64,000 nucleotides of DNA from JAIKWW01 sp052169645 (GTDB lineage Bacteria > Bacillota > Clostridia > Peptostreptococcales > Anaerovoracaceae): contig JBQNCA010000001.1 of NCBI GenBank assembly GCA_052169645.1, positions 62,001 through 126,000 of the forward strand. Reading direction: 5' to 3'. The translations under genes were made by a program, and so were the position numbers. The notes below the pieces were generated by a model. The model did not search any database. It had not been told where the DNA came from and worked only from the letters and a program-made list of their open reading frames with translations. Positions 1-8,343 of this stretch are shown one piece after another. Positions within the stretch are counted from its first letter, which is position 1, and each line of letters opens with the position of its first letter.

Positions 1-250
1 CCCCCGTTCCTACATCTATAACTGTGGCGGCAGCTTTAAAATATTCATCAGCGGCACAGGATACGGAATCTATAAAATGTTTTGTTACAAAAGCTTCAGG
101 TTCGACTATGGATGTAAGGTTTATCTTCTCATTCCACGAGAGCACGAGCTGCATATACCGATCAAAACGCCACATGCTGATTTCATCATATGCTATTTTA
201 AAATCATCAAATGCATTTTCAAGTATTGTAAGCTCTGAATTTATTACCAT
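1..250 (-). CDS. rsmG: 16S rRNA (guanine-N7) methyltransferase RsmG, 3' part cut off by the window edge
   Basis: Translating leftward from the ATG at 248-250 gives 83 codons with no stop before the window ends. The visible N-terminus contains LSWNEKINLTSI and then VIDVGTGG, the RsmG (GidB) N-terminal signature followed by the SAM-binding glycine motif. The family methylates N7 of a guanine in the 530 loop of 16S rRNA. A GGAGATATAA ribosome-binding stretch precedes the start. It follows mnmG by 24 nt on the same strand, the usual mnmE-mnmG-rsmG order at bacterial origins, so it is probably co-transcribed. The rest of the SAM-binding fold lies outside the window. Confidence 0.93.
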   Translation of the reverse strand, partial: MVINSELTILENAFDDFKIAYDEISMWRFDRYMQLVLSWNEKINLTSIVEPEAFVTKHFIDSVSCAADEYFKAAATVIDVGTG

Positions 251-274
251 TTATATCTCCCTGTAAATTCTAAA

Positions 275-2161
275 TCAATTTTCTTTTCTGTTAAGCTTCT
301 CCAGATGAACCAGAAGTACATTTATATCCGCCGGAGAAATTCCCGAAATACGTGATGCCTGACCGACAGAATCCGGACGGAAACGGTTAAGCTTTTCCTG
401 AGCCTCAAGTCTCAGACCTTCAAGCTTTGTATAATCCAAATCAGCAGGGAGCATTCGTACTTCCATACGTCTGAATTTTTCTATCTGCTGCAGCTGCTTT
501 TTTATATAACCTTCATATTTGATATTGACATGAACCTGCACCTTGCTGTGATAAGATATTTCCGGTCTTTGCGGATCTATTTCTGCAAGATTCTCATAAG
601 TTACCTGAGGACGCTTTAATAATTCATATAAGGTCGAACCGTTTGAGCTTAGAGTTGTTGATCCTGTACGATTCAGAAAATCATTCGCTTCCGAAGGCGA
701 TACATGGACATTTTTCAGACGTAAAATTTCAGCTTCTGTTTCTTTCTTCATCTCGAGGTAACGCTCATAACGCTCCCTGCTCACAAGTCCTATGCGATAT
801 GATTTTTCTGTAAGCCTATCAGCTGCATTGTCCTGTCTGAGCAAAAGCCTGTACTCGGCACGGGATGTCATTATTCTATAAGGCTCTTCCGTGCCTTTCG
901 TAACCAAATCATCTATGAGCACTCCGATATAAGCTTCCGACCTGTCGAGTATAAAGGCTTTTTCACCCTTTATTTTTAGGGCGGCATTTATACCCGCCAT
1001 CAACCCTTGTGCCGCCGCCTCCTCATATCCCGAGCTGCCGTTGGTTTGACCTGCAAAATAGAGATTTTTTATTATGCGACTTTCCATAGTTGCTCGTATA
1101 TCGAGAGAATCTATACAATCGTACTCTATGGCATAAGCAGGACGAAGCATCACCGCATTTTCCAAGCCGGATATCGAACGATAAAATTCAAGCTGAACAT
1201 CCTCGGGCAGACTGGAGGACATGCCTTGAATATACATTTCATTCGTCGACAAACCCTCAGGTTCTACAAAAAGCTGATGCCTTTCCTTATCCTTAAATCT
1301 GTCAATCTTTGTTTCTATCGACGGGCAATAGCGTGGACCTACACCCTCTATCTCCCCTGTAAACAGAGCTGATCTGTGAAAATTTTTCCTTATAATTTCA
1401 TGAGTTTCCTCATTTGTATATGTAAGCCAGCAATCTATGAGATTTTTGCTGAAATTCACATCATGCATAAAGGAAAAAGGAATTACGGTTTCATCTCCGT
1501 GCTGAACCGTCATTTTAGAATAATCCAAAGATTTTCCGTCCATACGTGCGGGAGTTCCTGTTTTGAATCTGCGAAGCGTTATACCGAGTTTTTTCAAATT
1601 ATCGGAGAGCTCGACGGATGCCGCCATTCCGTTAGGTCCGCTACTGTAAGCCGATTCTCCTATAAATATTTTGCCGCATAAAAAAGTTCCTGTAGCAATT
1701 ATCACGGCAGAAGCTCTATAAACACCGCCCGTCCTCGTAACCACTCCGCAAGCCCGACCTTCTTCAACTATTAAATTTACAACCTCAGCCTGCTTAATAT
1801 CCAAATTTTCCTGAGCTTCAAGAGTTTTTTTCATCTCAGTGTGGTAAATTTGCTTATCCATTTGAGCACGCAGCGAATGAACCGCAGGACCCTTTGCCGT
1901 ATTGAGCATACGACTTTGTATAACGGCTTTATCGCTATTTACTCCCATTTCTCCGCCGAGAGCATCTATTTCACGCACCAGATGTCCTTTTCCTGTTCCA
2001 CCTATAGACGGATTACAGGGCATCATTGCTATCGCTTCAAGAGTTATTGAAAGCATGAGCGTTTTCATACCCATACGTGCAGGAGCCAACGCCGCTTCAC
2101 AGCCGGCATGACCTGCACCTACTACTATTACATCATATTTACCCATCAGGTAATTTTCCAT
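275..2161 (-). CDS. mnmG: tRNA uridine-5-carboxymethylaminomethyl(34) synthesis enzyme MnmG
   Basis: This is the FAD-dependent partner of MnmE, which modifies the wobble uridine of certain tRNAs. The N-terminal FAD dinucleotide motif VVGAGHAGCEAA is followed by MMPCNPSIGGTGKGHLVREI, and RPAYAIEYD and YFAGQTNGSSGYEEAAAQG are seen further on. The reading frame is open up to 2266 (663 residues), but no Shine-Dalgarno precedes the outer starts. The ATG at 2161 has GGGAG eight bases upstream and gives 628 residues, the normal family length, so I place the start there. It lies between mnmE and rsmG in a leftward operon. The choice of start is the only real uncertainty. Confidence 0.93.
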   Translation of the reverse strand: MENYLMGKYDVIVVGAGHAGCEAALAPARMGMKTLMLSITLEAIAMMPCNPSIGGTGKGHLVREIDALGGEMGVNSDKAVIQSRMLNTAKGPAVHSLRAQMDKQIYHTEMKKTLEAQENLDIKQAEVVNLIVEEGRACGVVTRTGGVYRASAVIIATGTFLCGKIFIGESAYSSGPNGMAASVELSDNLKKLGITLRRFKTGTPARMDGKSLDYSKMTVQHGDETVIPFSFMHDVNFSKNLIDCWLTYTNEETHEIIRKNFHRSALFTGEIEGVGPRYCPSIETKIDRFKDKERHQLFVEPEGLSTNEMYIQGMSSSLPEDVQLEFYRSISGLENAVMLRPAYAIEYDCIDSLDIRATMESRIIKNLYFAGQTNGSSGYEEAAAQGLMAGINAALKIKGEKAFILDRSEAYIGVLIDDLVTKGTEEPYRIMTSRAEYRLLLRQDNAADRLTEKSYRIGLVSRERYERYLEMKKETEAEILRLKNVHVSPSEANDFLNRTGSTTLSSNGSTLYELLKRPQVTYENLAEIDPQRPEISYHSKVQVHVNIKYEGYIKKQLQQIEKFRRMEVRMLPADLDYTKLEGLRLEAQEKLNRFRPDSVGQASRISGISPADINVLLVHLEKLNRKEN

Positions 2162-2277
2162 ACACAAAACTCCCTGCACATCATCTGTACCCTTGAACTT
2201 ATTTTTCAATTCATAATTATTGTCGACATAAGCAAGTATTTTAGATTCCATGCATAAATTATGCAAATTAACGTTTT

Positions 2278-3672
2278 TTACTTACCGAGACAAAATCTTG
2301 AAAACACCTCACTGATGATATCATCACTTACCGAGTCTCCCGTTATCTCGCCGAGCATCAGCCATGCAGCTCTTATATCAGTCTCTGCAAAATCCAAAGC
2401 TTCTCCTGCTTCAAGCATTTCAATCGCTTCATTCATATAATCGAGAGTCTGCTTGATGAGATTTGCATGTCTCACATTGGTAATCGTTTCATCATGATTC
2501 GGCACAGCTTTTCCTCTATAAACAAATTGCTTTACGGCATTTACAAGTAAATCTCCGCCCTCGCCGGTATAAGCCGATATACTTATAACAGGAGGATGCT
2601 TGGCATCGAAATATTCAAGAATCTTCTTCCTTGCTGCATCAACATATTCATCATTTGATATATCGCTTTTATTTATCAAAACTATACTGTTCGCAGGATT
2701 CATACCCCGCATTATTTCCAAATCCTCATCCTTCATAGGCTCGGAACCGTCTACCATAAATATAACCAAATCCGATGAAGCTACAGCATTCCGGCTCTTT
2801 TCAATACCTATTTGCTCTATCACATCATCGGTTTCACGAATTCCGGCAGTATCCGTGAGAATTACGGCTATGCCTCCTATACTTGCATATTCCTGTATGG
2901 TATCTCGTGTAGTTCCCGGAATATCCGTAACTATTGCTCTGTCTTCATTCAGTATGAGATTTAAAAGAGACGACTTACCCACATTCGGTCTGCCTACTAT
3001 GGATATGCGCAATCCGTCACGAATTATACGACCCGTATCGGCGGATTCATATATTTTACGAATATCTGCCGTAACATTATTAATATCTTCAATAATTTTT
3101 TCATATGAAAGCTCCTCAAAATCTTCTTCCGGATATTCTATACGAGCAATAATTTCAGACAGCAAATCAGCCATTTTCTTTCTTATGCCGCCAATCCTTT
3201 TTGAAAGTGCTCCTCCAAGCTGAGAAACCGCAGTCTCCAATGCAGTATCCGACTTGGCTCTTATTACATCTATTACCGCCTCAGCCTGAGATAAATCTAT
3301 TCTGCCGTTTAAAAAGGCACGTTTCGTAAACTCTCCCCTTTCAGCTGCAAGCGCTCCGCATTGCATTACAACAGAAAGAATTTTCCTCATGGAAGTCATG
3401 CTCCCGTGACATTGTATTTCAACAACATCTTCACCCGTATATGTATGAGGTTTTTTCATATATACGACCATAGCCTCATCTATTGTACTTCCGTCGAAAT
3501 CTATTATATTTCCATATATCATTCGCCTGACTTCAGGATTATTTACAGCTAAACCGTTTGTCTTACGAAATATTTTCATCAAAATAGGCAGCGCCTCATC
3601 ACCGCTTATGCGAATAATGCCTATTCCTCCTTCACCGGGAGCTGTAGCTATAGCAGCTATAGTATCTTCCAT
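2278..3672 (-). CDS. mnmE: tRNA modification GTPase MnmE
   Basis: MnmE (TrmE) works with MnmG at the tRNA wobble uridine. The 464-residue protein has the N-terminal tetrahydrofolate-binding domain (starting MEDTIAAIATAPGEGGIGII), a helical domain, an inserted G domain and the C-terminal cysteine motif FCLGK. The G domain shows P-loop GRPNVGKSSLLN, switch region IPGTTRDT, Walker B DTAG and NKSD for guanine recognition. Length and domain order are normal for the family. The start ATG has AAGGT upstream. The gene lies 174 nt downstream of jag, beyond a terminator-like hairpin, so it probably has its own promoter in that gap and is transcribed with mnmG. Confidence 0.97.
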   Translation of the reverse strand: MEDTIAAIATAPGEGGIGIIRISGDEALPILMKIFRKTNGLAVNNPEVRRMIYGNIIDFDGSTIDEAMVVYMKKPHTYTGEDVVEIQCHGSMTSMRKILSVVMQCGALAAERGEFTKRAFLNGRIDLSQAEAVIDVIRAKSDTALETAVSQLGGALSKRIGGIRKKMADLLSEIIARIEYPEEDFEELSYEKIIEDINNVTADIRKIYESADTGRIIRDGLRISIVGRPNVGKSSLLNLILNEDRAIVTDIPGTTRDTIQEYASIGGIAVILTDTAGIRETDDVIEQIGIEKSRNAVASSDLVIFMVDGSEPMKDEDLEIMRGMNPANSIVLINKSDISNDEYVDAARKKILEYFDAKHPPVISISAYTGEGGDLLVNAVKQFVYRGKAVPNHDETITNVRHANLIKQTLDYMNEAIEMLEAGEALDFAETDIRAAWLMLGEITGDSVSDDIISEVFSRFCLGK

Positions 3673-3755
3673 AATTTTTTACCTTATCCTAAAAAGCATA
3701 AAACTTTATTCGTGAAAAATATATAAAATTTATAACCGATAATTATTTTCCAATT

Positions 3756-3793
3756 AAAAAATATGCTCGGAAAGTATCGCCTTCCGAACATAT
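3756..3793 (-). terminator. Terminator after jag (leftward)
   Basis: Read on the minus strand, the arms TTCGGAAG and CTTTCCGA form a hairpin with a GCGATA loop. Flanking ATGT/GCAT can extend the stem, and a run of T follows. It lies between jag and mnmE and probably ends the rpmH-to-jag transcript. Confidence 0.7.
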
Positions 3794-3846
3794 TATAATG
3801 CAATAATTATATTTGCTCTACCATAGATTTAAGTATGTGTACAGTT

Positions 3847-4737
3847 TTACTTTCTGCGAATACCTTTTGCATTTTCTATGATAACTCTTCTGTTCGGTTC
3901 TACACCCTCACTTCTCGTATTTACCTTAGGATTTGATTGAAGTGTGGAATGTATAACCTTTCTTTCATATGGATTCATAGGCTCAAGTCTTACATTGTGA
4001 CCGCTCCATACACACTTTTCAGCAAGCCGCTTTGCAAGCTGCTGCAAAGTTTTTTCACGCTTTTCTCTATAGCTTTCAGCATTTACTATTACACGCAGAT
4101 GCTTATCCCTGTTCTTATTTTCTACTATGCTTGCAAGATACTGTATAGCATCAAGAGTCTGACCTCTCTTACCTATCATGGTACCTACATCATTGCCGCT
4201 GAGATTAAGATACAGAACATCCTCAAGTATAGATGCATCAATCTTTACATTAAGACCCATATCCTCTGCAATCTGACTTATAAAAGCTACTGCAGGCTCG
4301 GAACTTCCGTCCGTCACTCCCGATTCATCTCCCGATACTGAAAATTTTGTACCCATAACCGCAAAGCTCTTGGCAGGCTTTTTGAAATTATCTTCAGACT
4401 TTAAATCAAACGGTTCTGCCATAGATTTTACAGATATATCTTTTTTATCAAGGTCATTGGCGACATCATTTTTTTCAATTTTTACAGAACTCTTATATGA
4501 ATACTTTTCCTTTTCAGGAGCCGGTGATTTTTCAACAGATCTCTTAAATTCCTTATTTTCAACTTTCTTCTCTACTCTTACCTTTGCGAGCTTCTTGTTA
4601 AAAAGTCCGAGAAATCCCTTTGAAGGCTCTTCAAGAACAGTATATGTGATTTCATCTCTGGTCAGCTTTAAATCTTTCAGTGCGAGCTCAATGGCTGACT
4701 CAACATCGTCTCCCCATTTTTCTACATAATCTGCCAT
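3847..4737 (-). CDS. jag: RNA-binding protein Jag/KhpB (SpoIIIJ-associated)
   Basis: A 296-residue protein with the three Jag parts in order. An N-terminal Jag_N domain (about residues 1-55) contains EEPSKGFLGLF. A long, charged, low-complexity linker follows. Next come a KH domain (about 150-225) with the GKRGQTLDAIQ loop and a C-terminal R3H domain (about 230-296) with NPYERKVIHSTLQ. KhpB forms a complex with KhpA and binds many transcripts, affecting cell elongation and division in Firmicutes. It follows yidC directly, the classic pairing. A strong GAAGGAG precedes the ATG. Confidence 0.95.
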   Translation of the reverse strand: MADYVEKWGDDVESAIELALKDLKLTRDEITYTVLEEPSKGFLGLFNKKLAKVRVEKKVENKEFKRSVEKSPAPEKEKYSYKSSVKIEKNDVANDLDKKDISVKSMAEPFDLKSEDNFKKPAKSFAVMGTKFSVSGDESGVTDGSSEPAVAFISQIAEDMGLNVKIDASILEDVLYLNLSGNDVGTMIGKRGQTLDAIQYLASIVENKNRDKHLRVIVNAESYREKREKTLQQLAKRLAEKCVWSGHNVRLEPMNPYERKVIHSTLQSNPKVNTRSEGVEPNRRVIIENAKGIRRK

Positions 4738-4763
4738 ATTAATATAACTCCTTCAAAACTATC

Positions 4764-5456
4764 CTATTTAAAAACCGGTTCATCATCAGCCTTCTTTTTA
4801 TTACGAAGACTTTTTGTTATATAAATCTGAAATATTTGGAATATATAGCTGACTACCCAGTAAACTGATATACCGGCAGGCATAGTATGAGCCATCCAAA
4901 CAATCATCGCCGGCATAAAATACTGCATTGCCTTCATGGAAGCATTTGCAGGATTTGCTCCTGATGACAGAGTCATGGAATTTGTAATCTTCATAGATAT
5001 AAATGTCGCAACACCGGCAAGTATAGGAAGTACCCACAAATCAGGCTGACTCAAGTCGTGTATCCAAAAGAAAGGTTCATGTACGGCAAGTACCATACTG
5101 TCATTTTCTATGAACTTCATAGGGTTGCGCAGTAATCCGAACAGCCCCCAGATTATCGGAAGCTGTATAAGCAAAGGCAGACAACCCATAGCAGGATTTA
5201 TCTTTTCCTGCGAATAAAGCTCCTGCATTTTTTCATTGATTTTCTGAGTATCTCCGGCATATTTAGCCTGAATTTCTTTAATCTTAGGCTGCACTTCCAT
5301 CATACGCTGACTGCTTTTCAGCTGCGCAGCATATAACGGAAGTATTATAAGACGGATAATCAAAGTAAAAACTATGATTGTCAATCCGTAATTTCCAAGT
5401 AGAGTGTATAGCCAGTTCAGTACATATCCTAAAGGAACAGCTAATAATCTCGTCAT
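4764..5456 (-). CDS. yidC: Membrane protein insertase YidC (SpoIIIJ/OxaA type)
   Basis: YidC inserts and folds membrane proteins alone or with SecYEG. The 230-residue protein begins with a hydrophobic segment, then has several membrane spans with the family-typical RLIILPLYAAQLKSS and the cytosolic loop ending in MGCLPLLIQLPIIWGLF. The groove arginine is visible in LIIRLIILPL. It is short because Gram-positive forms lack the periplasmic domain. No lipobox cysteine is seen at the N-terminus, unlike many Firmicutes paralogues. GGAGG lies upstream of the ATG. It sits between yidD and jag in the leftward operon. Confidence 0.95.
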   Translation of the reverse strand: MTRLLAVPLGYVLNWLYTLLGNYGLTIIVFTLIIRLIILPLYAAQLKSSQRMMEVQPKIKEIQAKYAGDTQKINEKMQELYSQEKINPAMGCLPLLIQLPIIWGLFGLLRNPMKFIENDSMVLAVHEPFFWIHDLSQPDLWVLPILAGVATFISMKITNSMTLSSGANPANASMKAMQYFMPAMIVWMAHTMPAGISVYWVVSYIFQIFQIYITKSLRNKKKADDEPVFK

Positions 5457-5480
5457 TAAATAAATCCTCCGTAGTTTAAA

Positions 5481-5714
5481 CTATTTTAGTGGATCATAAC
5501 CACCCTCATGAAAAGGATGACATTTCAGAATTCTCCTGATGCCCAGCAAGCTTCCCTTAAAAGGACCGTATTTTTCTACAGCTTGTATAAAATAGACCGA
5601 GCATGTCGGTGTAAATCTGCATTTTCCGGGCAACATAAGAGGAGAAATGAATGTCTGATATCCCCTCACCAGAGAGATTATCAGCGTTTTCAAGAAAGAA
5701 TCTACAATTTTCAT
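5481..5714 (-). CDS. yidD: Membrane protein insertion efficiency factor YidD
   Basis: A 77-residue protein with the YidD core: RGYQTFISPL, the cysteine-containing CRFTPTCSVY segment, and CHPFHEGGYDPLK at the C-terminus. YidD is an inner-leaflet amphipathic protein that helps YidC-dependent insertion. Its ATG overlaps the rnpA stop in an ATGA arrangement, indicating translational coupling, and it precedes yidC as in most bacteria. GAGGAAAAG lies upstream. Confidence 0.96.
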   Translation of the reverse strand: MKIVDSFLKTLIISLVRGYQTFISPLMLPGKCRFTPTCSVYFIQAVEKYGPFKGSLLGIRRILKCHPFHEGGYDPLK

Positions 5715-6058
5715 TTCTTTTCCTCATCATTAATAATTCTGAGTTTTTTCAGGGCGGATTCAATAGATTTTTTCACATCCGCACATTTTCCATCGTTTAT
5801 AGAATTTTTTGCAACTAAAACAAAATCATGACCTGACTGCTCTCTGGGAATAAGTCTCATACTCTCCCTCATAAGCCGTCTCGCTCTGTTTCTGTGAACG
5901 CTGTTTCCTACTTTTTTACTTGCGATGTATGCTATTCTGTCAAATTCCATACCGTTTTTAAGACAAAATATAACCACATATTTACCGTGAATCTTTTTGC
6001 CTTTATTATAAACACGATTAAAATCTGCATCTTTTCTAAGAACATTATTTTTCAGCAT
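5711..6058 (-). CDS. rnpA: Ribonuclease P protein component
   Basis: This is the protein subunit of RNase P, which matures the 5' ends of tRNAs. The 115-residue protein carries the signature RNRARRLMRESMRL, which contacts the RNA subunit, and the central strand YVVIFCLKNG. The frame could open three codons earlier at a GTG, but that codon lies inside the GGTGGTG ribosome-binding sequence, so the ATG at 6058 is chosen. It is 55 nt downstream of rpmH with a hairpin terminator between them, and overlaps yidD by 4 nt. Confidence 0.95.
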   Translation of the reverse strand: MLKNNVLRKDADFNRVYNKGKKIHGKYVVIFCLKNGMEFDRIAYIASKKVGNSVHRNRARRLMRESMRLIPREQSGHDFVLVAKNSINDGKCADVKKSIESALKKLRIINDEEKK

Positions 6059-6086
6059 ATACACCACCGTAGTATTATATGATCTG

Positions 6087-6116
6087 TAAAAAATAAGACC
6101 ACTTTCGCGGTCTTAT
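6087..6116 (-). terminator. Intrinsic terminator or attenuator between rpmH and rnpA
   Basis: The perfect inverted repeat ATAAGACC/GGTCTTAT (6093-6100 and 6109-6116, 8-base loop) is followed on the minus strand by six T. It begins at the rpmH stop codon and ends before rnpA. It would reduce transcription of rnpA and the downstream insertase genes relative to the ribosomal protein gene. Confidence 0.8.
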
Positions 6117-6247
6117 GCTGTAAGAGATTTTCTGCCTCTCGCTCTTCTTCTCTTAAGAACGTTCCTGCCATTTTTTGTGCTCATTCTCTTTCTGAAACCA
6201 TGTTCTTTCTTTCTCTGTCTGGTTTTAGGCTGATAAGTCTGCTTCAT
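6113..6247 (-). CDS. rpmH: 50S ribosomal protein L34
   Basis: A 44-codon frame read leftward: it begins MKQTYQPKTRQRKKEHGF, continues with RKRMSTKNGRNVLKRRRARG and ends RKSLTA. This is a full-length bacterial L34, a small, very basic protein of the large subunit. GGAGGTGATATAG precedes the ATG. It lies next to the origin and first in the rpmH-rnpA-yidD-yidC-jag order, with a consensus promoter about 90 bases upstream. Confidence 0.98.
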   Translation of the reverse strand: MKQTYQPKTRQRKKEHGFRKRMSTKNGRNVLKRRRARGRKSLTA

Positions 6248-6335
6248 CTATATCACCTCCATATATGAATTTTTATAATTTTTAAAATGCTTATGTTCAA
6301 AAAGCATAAAGATAACAGCGCATAATTGCCTATAA

Positions 6336-6364
6336 ATTATACTCACTATACTATGTTATGTCAA
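6336..6364 (-). promoter_or_regulatory. Consensus housekeeping promoter for rpmH
   Basis: On the minus strand TTGACA (6359-6364), a 17-base spacer and TATAAT (6336-6341) match the vegetative sigma consensus at all twelve positions. It is placed to drive rpmH and the genes behind it. Confidence 0.88.
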
Positions 6365-6368
6365 TCAC

Positions 6369-6399
6369 AAAAAACTCCTGTTCTCTGATTATAAGGAGT
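6369..6399 (-). terminator. Terminator downstream of the 28-codon gene
   Basis: On the minus strand ACTCCT and AGGAGT pair around a 14-base loop and are followed by TTTTTT. It lies just upstream of the rpmH promoter and would stop leftward transcription from the oriC region. A second symmetrical hairpin (TGTAATGAC/GTCATTACA, 6410-6433) next to it is flanked by T-rich sequence on both strands. Confidence 0.65.
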
Positions 6400-6483
6400 G
6401 AAGTAAAAATGTAATGACAAAATAGTCATTACATTTATTTTTAAAGTAAATAATTTAAATGTTATCTTATTTTAAATGTTATC

Positions 6484-6570
6484 TTATTTTATAAGATAAC
6501 AAAAAATTTCAAAACTTATCATTCCAAAGATGATTCCGCTGATAAAAATAATTATATTTTTTTTACTCAT
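6484..6570 (-). CDS. Putative 28-residue single-span membrane peptide
   Basis: Reading leftward from the ATG at 6568-6570 gives a short frame starting MSKKNIIIFISGIIFGMIS and ending IFCYLIK. It has a positively charged start followed by one hydrophobic stretch long enough to cross the membrane. AGGGGTGATTGT gives a good ribosome-binding site, the best support for it being real. A palindrome GTTATCTTA/TAAGATAAC overlaps its 3' end, and a directly repeated ATGTTATCTTATTTTA motif lies at 6460-6493. I do not recognise a family. Small one-span proteins of this shape are common in Firmicutes, and no function can be assigned. Confidence 0.4.
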   Translation of the reverse strand: MSKKNIIIFISGIIFGMISFEIFCYLIK

Positions 6571-6692
6571 ACAATCACCCCTAAATAAAATCTCATTGTA
6601 TATTATTATATATATCATTATTATTGTTGTCAATATATTTAACAATTTATTAATTAAAAATTAATCTTAAATATAATTTTTTCAACAGGGTG

Positions 6693-6722
6693 TTGACAGT
6701 TTTCCCTGTGGAAAAATATAAA
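6693..6722 (+). promoter_or_regulatory. Candidate upstream dnaA promoter
   Basis: TTGACA (6693-6698) and TATAAA (6717-6722) are separated by 18 bases. A DnaA-box-like TGTGGAAAA occupies the spacer, which would let DnaA repress it. Confidence 0.5.
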
Positions 6723-6788
6723 AGCTGTGGATTAACAAATTAAAAACTCCCGACACTTTTAAAATTAATATCCAACAGATTGAAAAAA

Positions 6789-6809
6789 TGCTATAATGCT
6801 TGTGGATAA
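6789..6809 (+). promoter_or_regulatory. Candidate extended -10 dnaA promoter with a DnaA box at the start site
   Basis: TGCTATAAT (6789-6797) is an extended -10 element. A perfect DnaA box (6801-6809) lies immediately downstream where transcription would begin, consistent with the known autorepression of dnaA. A small hairpin AACCTGA/TCAGGTT (6874-6892) lies in the leader. Confidence 0.55.
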
Positions 6810-6969
6810 CTCACCATTTTTATGATAATATTTATTTTACAAATGTAATATAGGTGATGCGAATATATTTTACAACCTGATTTTATCAGGTTTACTCTAT
6901 TTATATGTATATTTTACGTTATTGTGCAATTTTCAAATAACAAAAAAGGCGTTTGACAAAGGAAAGCAT

Positions 6970-8337
6970 ATGTACTCTATAGAAAAAAAATGGAATGAGA
7001 TTATTAAGATTATAGAGCCGGAGATGATACCGACTGTATTCAATACATGGATTAAACCGTTGAAACCGATTTCCATAAATGAAAAAACAGGTATCATGCT
7101 TATAGAAACCTATACCGACATGAGTATAGGTATAATAAATAATCGATATAAAAATTTTATAGAAAACGCTGTAAATCAAATCTATGGTAAAAATTTCAAT
7201 ATAGAATTTATACTTTCTGAAGATGTTTCCAAAAAATCCGGCAAAATCGATGCTGAAATGCAGGATTCTTATATTATAGATGTAATGAAAAGACCTGGAA
7301 ATGACGAACTCTATTTGAATCCACGCTACAATTTCAGCACATTCGTTGTAGGCTCCAACAACGAGCTTGCATATGCAGCCGCCCAGGCAGTAGCAAAAAA
7401 TCCTGCTGCAGAGTACAATCCTTTATTTTTGTATGGAAATTCAGGTCTTGGAAAAACACATCTAATGCATGCTATAGGTCATTATATTCTGCAAAACAAC
7501 TCATCCAAGCGAGTATTATATGTATCTTCTGAAATGTTTACCAATGAGCTTGTAAATGCAATTCAAATCAAGAAAATGGATGAATTCAGAAATAAATACA
7601 GAAGTATAGATGTTCTCATGATAGACGATATACAATTCATAGAAAAAAAGGACAGAACACAGGAGGAGCTGTTTCACACCTTTAATACTTTATATGAATC
7701 AAACAAGCAAATAGTTATTTCCAGCGATCGTCCGCCAAAGGAAATAGAAACCATTGATACACGTCTTCAATCAAGATTTGAATGGGGCTTGCCCGTTGAC
7801 ATTCAATCTCCCGATTTTGAAACAAGAGTTGCCATACTTAAAAATAAGGCGGAAATGGAAGATATAGAAGTCAGTGAAAATTTACTTGAAATATTCTATA
7901 TAATAGCGGATAAAATAACATCAAATATCAGAGAGCTTGAAGGTGCTTTGAACAGAGTGATAGCGCATGCAAATCTGATGAACAAACCTCTTTCAAAAGA
8001 AACCGCCAAAGAGGTTTTAACCGATGTATTTGAAACAAAGGATCGTCAAGTAGATATACCTCTTATAAAAAATACAGTTTGTGCACATTTTAATATAAAC
8101 GTTCAGGAAATAGACTCGTCAAAAAGAACTAAAACACTTACAGTACCGAGACAAATAGCAATGTACTTATGTAGGGAAATGACTCAAACATCTCTGCCTA
8201 AAATAGGTGAAAATTTTGGAAAAAGAGATCATACAACCGTAATGCACGCTTGTGAAAAGGTTTCCAAACAGCTTGAAACGGATACGACATTAAAAAAGAC
8301 CATAAACGAATTAAAAAGCCGTATATTGGACGAATAA
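6970..8337 (+). CDS. dnaA: Chromosomal replication initiator DnaA
   Basis: A 455-residue DnaA with all four domains. The N-terminal helicase-interaction domain begins MYSIEKKWNEIIKIIEP. After a short linker the AAA+ domain has Walker A GNSGLGKTHLMHAIGH, Walker B VLMIDDIQFIE and SSDRPPKEI. The C-terminal DNA-binding domain has the DnaA signature FGKRDHTTVMHACEK. The frame is open from a TTG at 6922, but the ATG at 6970 has AAAGGA six bases upstream and gives the normal length. It is flanked on both sides by DnaA boxes, and dnaN follows. Confidence 0.97.
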   Translation: MYSIEKKWNEIIKIIEPEMIPTVFNTWIKPLKPISINEKTGIMLIETYTDMSIGIINNRYKNFIENAVNQIYGKNFNIEFILSEDVSKKSGKIDAEMQDSYIIDVMKRPGNDELYLNPRYNFSTFVVGSNNELAYAAAQAVAKNPAAEYNPLFLYGNSGLGKTHLMHAIGHYILQNNSSKRVLYVSSEMFTNELVNAIQIKKMDEFRNKYRSIDVLMIDDIQFIEKKDRTQEELFHTFNTLYESNKQIVISSDRPPKEIETIDTRLQSRFEWGLPVDIQSPDFETRVAILKNKAEMEDIEVSENLLEIFYIIADKITSNIRELEGALNRVIAHANLMNKPLSKETAKEVLTDVFETKDRQVDIPLIKNTVCAHFNINVQEIDSSKRTKTLTVPRQIAMYLCREMTQTSLPKIGENFGKRDHTTVMHACEKVSKQLETDTTLKKTINELKSRILDE

Positions 8338-8343
8338 ACTATC

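Larger units (their letters stand above)
6660..6830. other. oriC: oriC, upstream half: DnaA boxes between rpmH and dnaA
   Basis: The AT-rich spacer before dnaA contains a perfect DnaA box in reverse orientation (TGTGGATAA, 6801-6809) and near matches TGTGGATTA (6726-6734) and TGTGGAAAA (6707-6715). With the cluster after dnaA this forms the bipartite origin typical of Firmicutes. The remaining spacer (6570-6660 and 6830-6970) is AT-rich and shows no other gene. Confidence 0.8.

Noticed and set aside
2600..3223. A 207-codon plus-strand frame
   Set aside because: It is antisense to mnmE, whose GTPase motifs are intact. It shows Ser/Ile-rich shadow composition and no domain.
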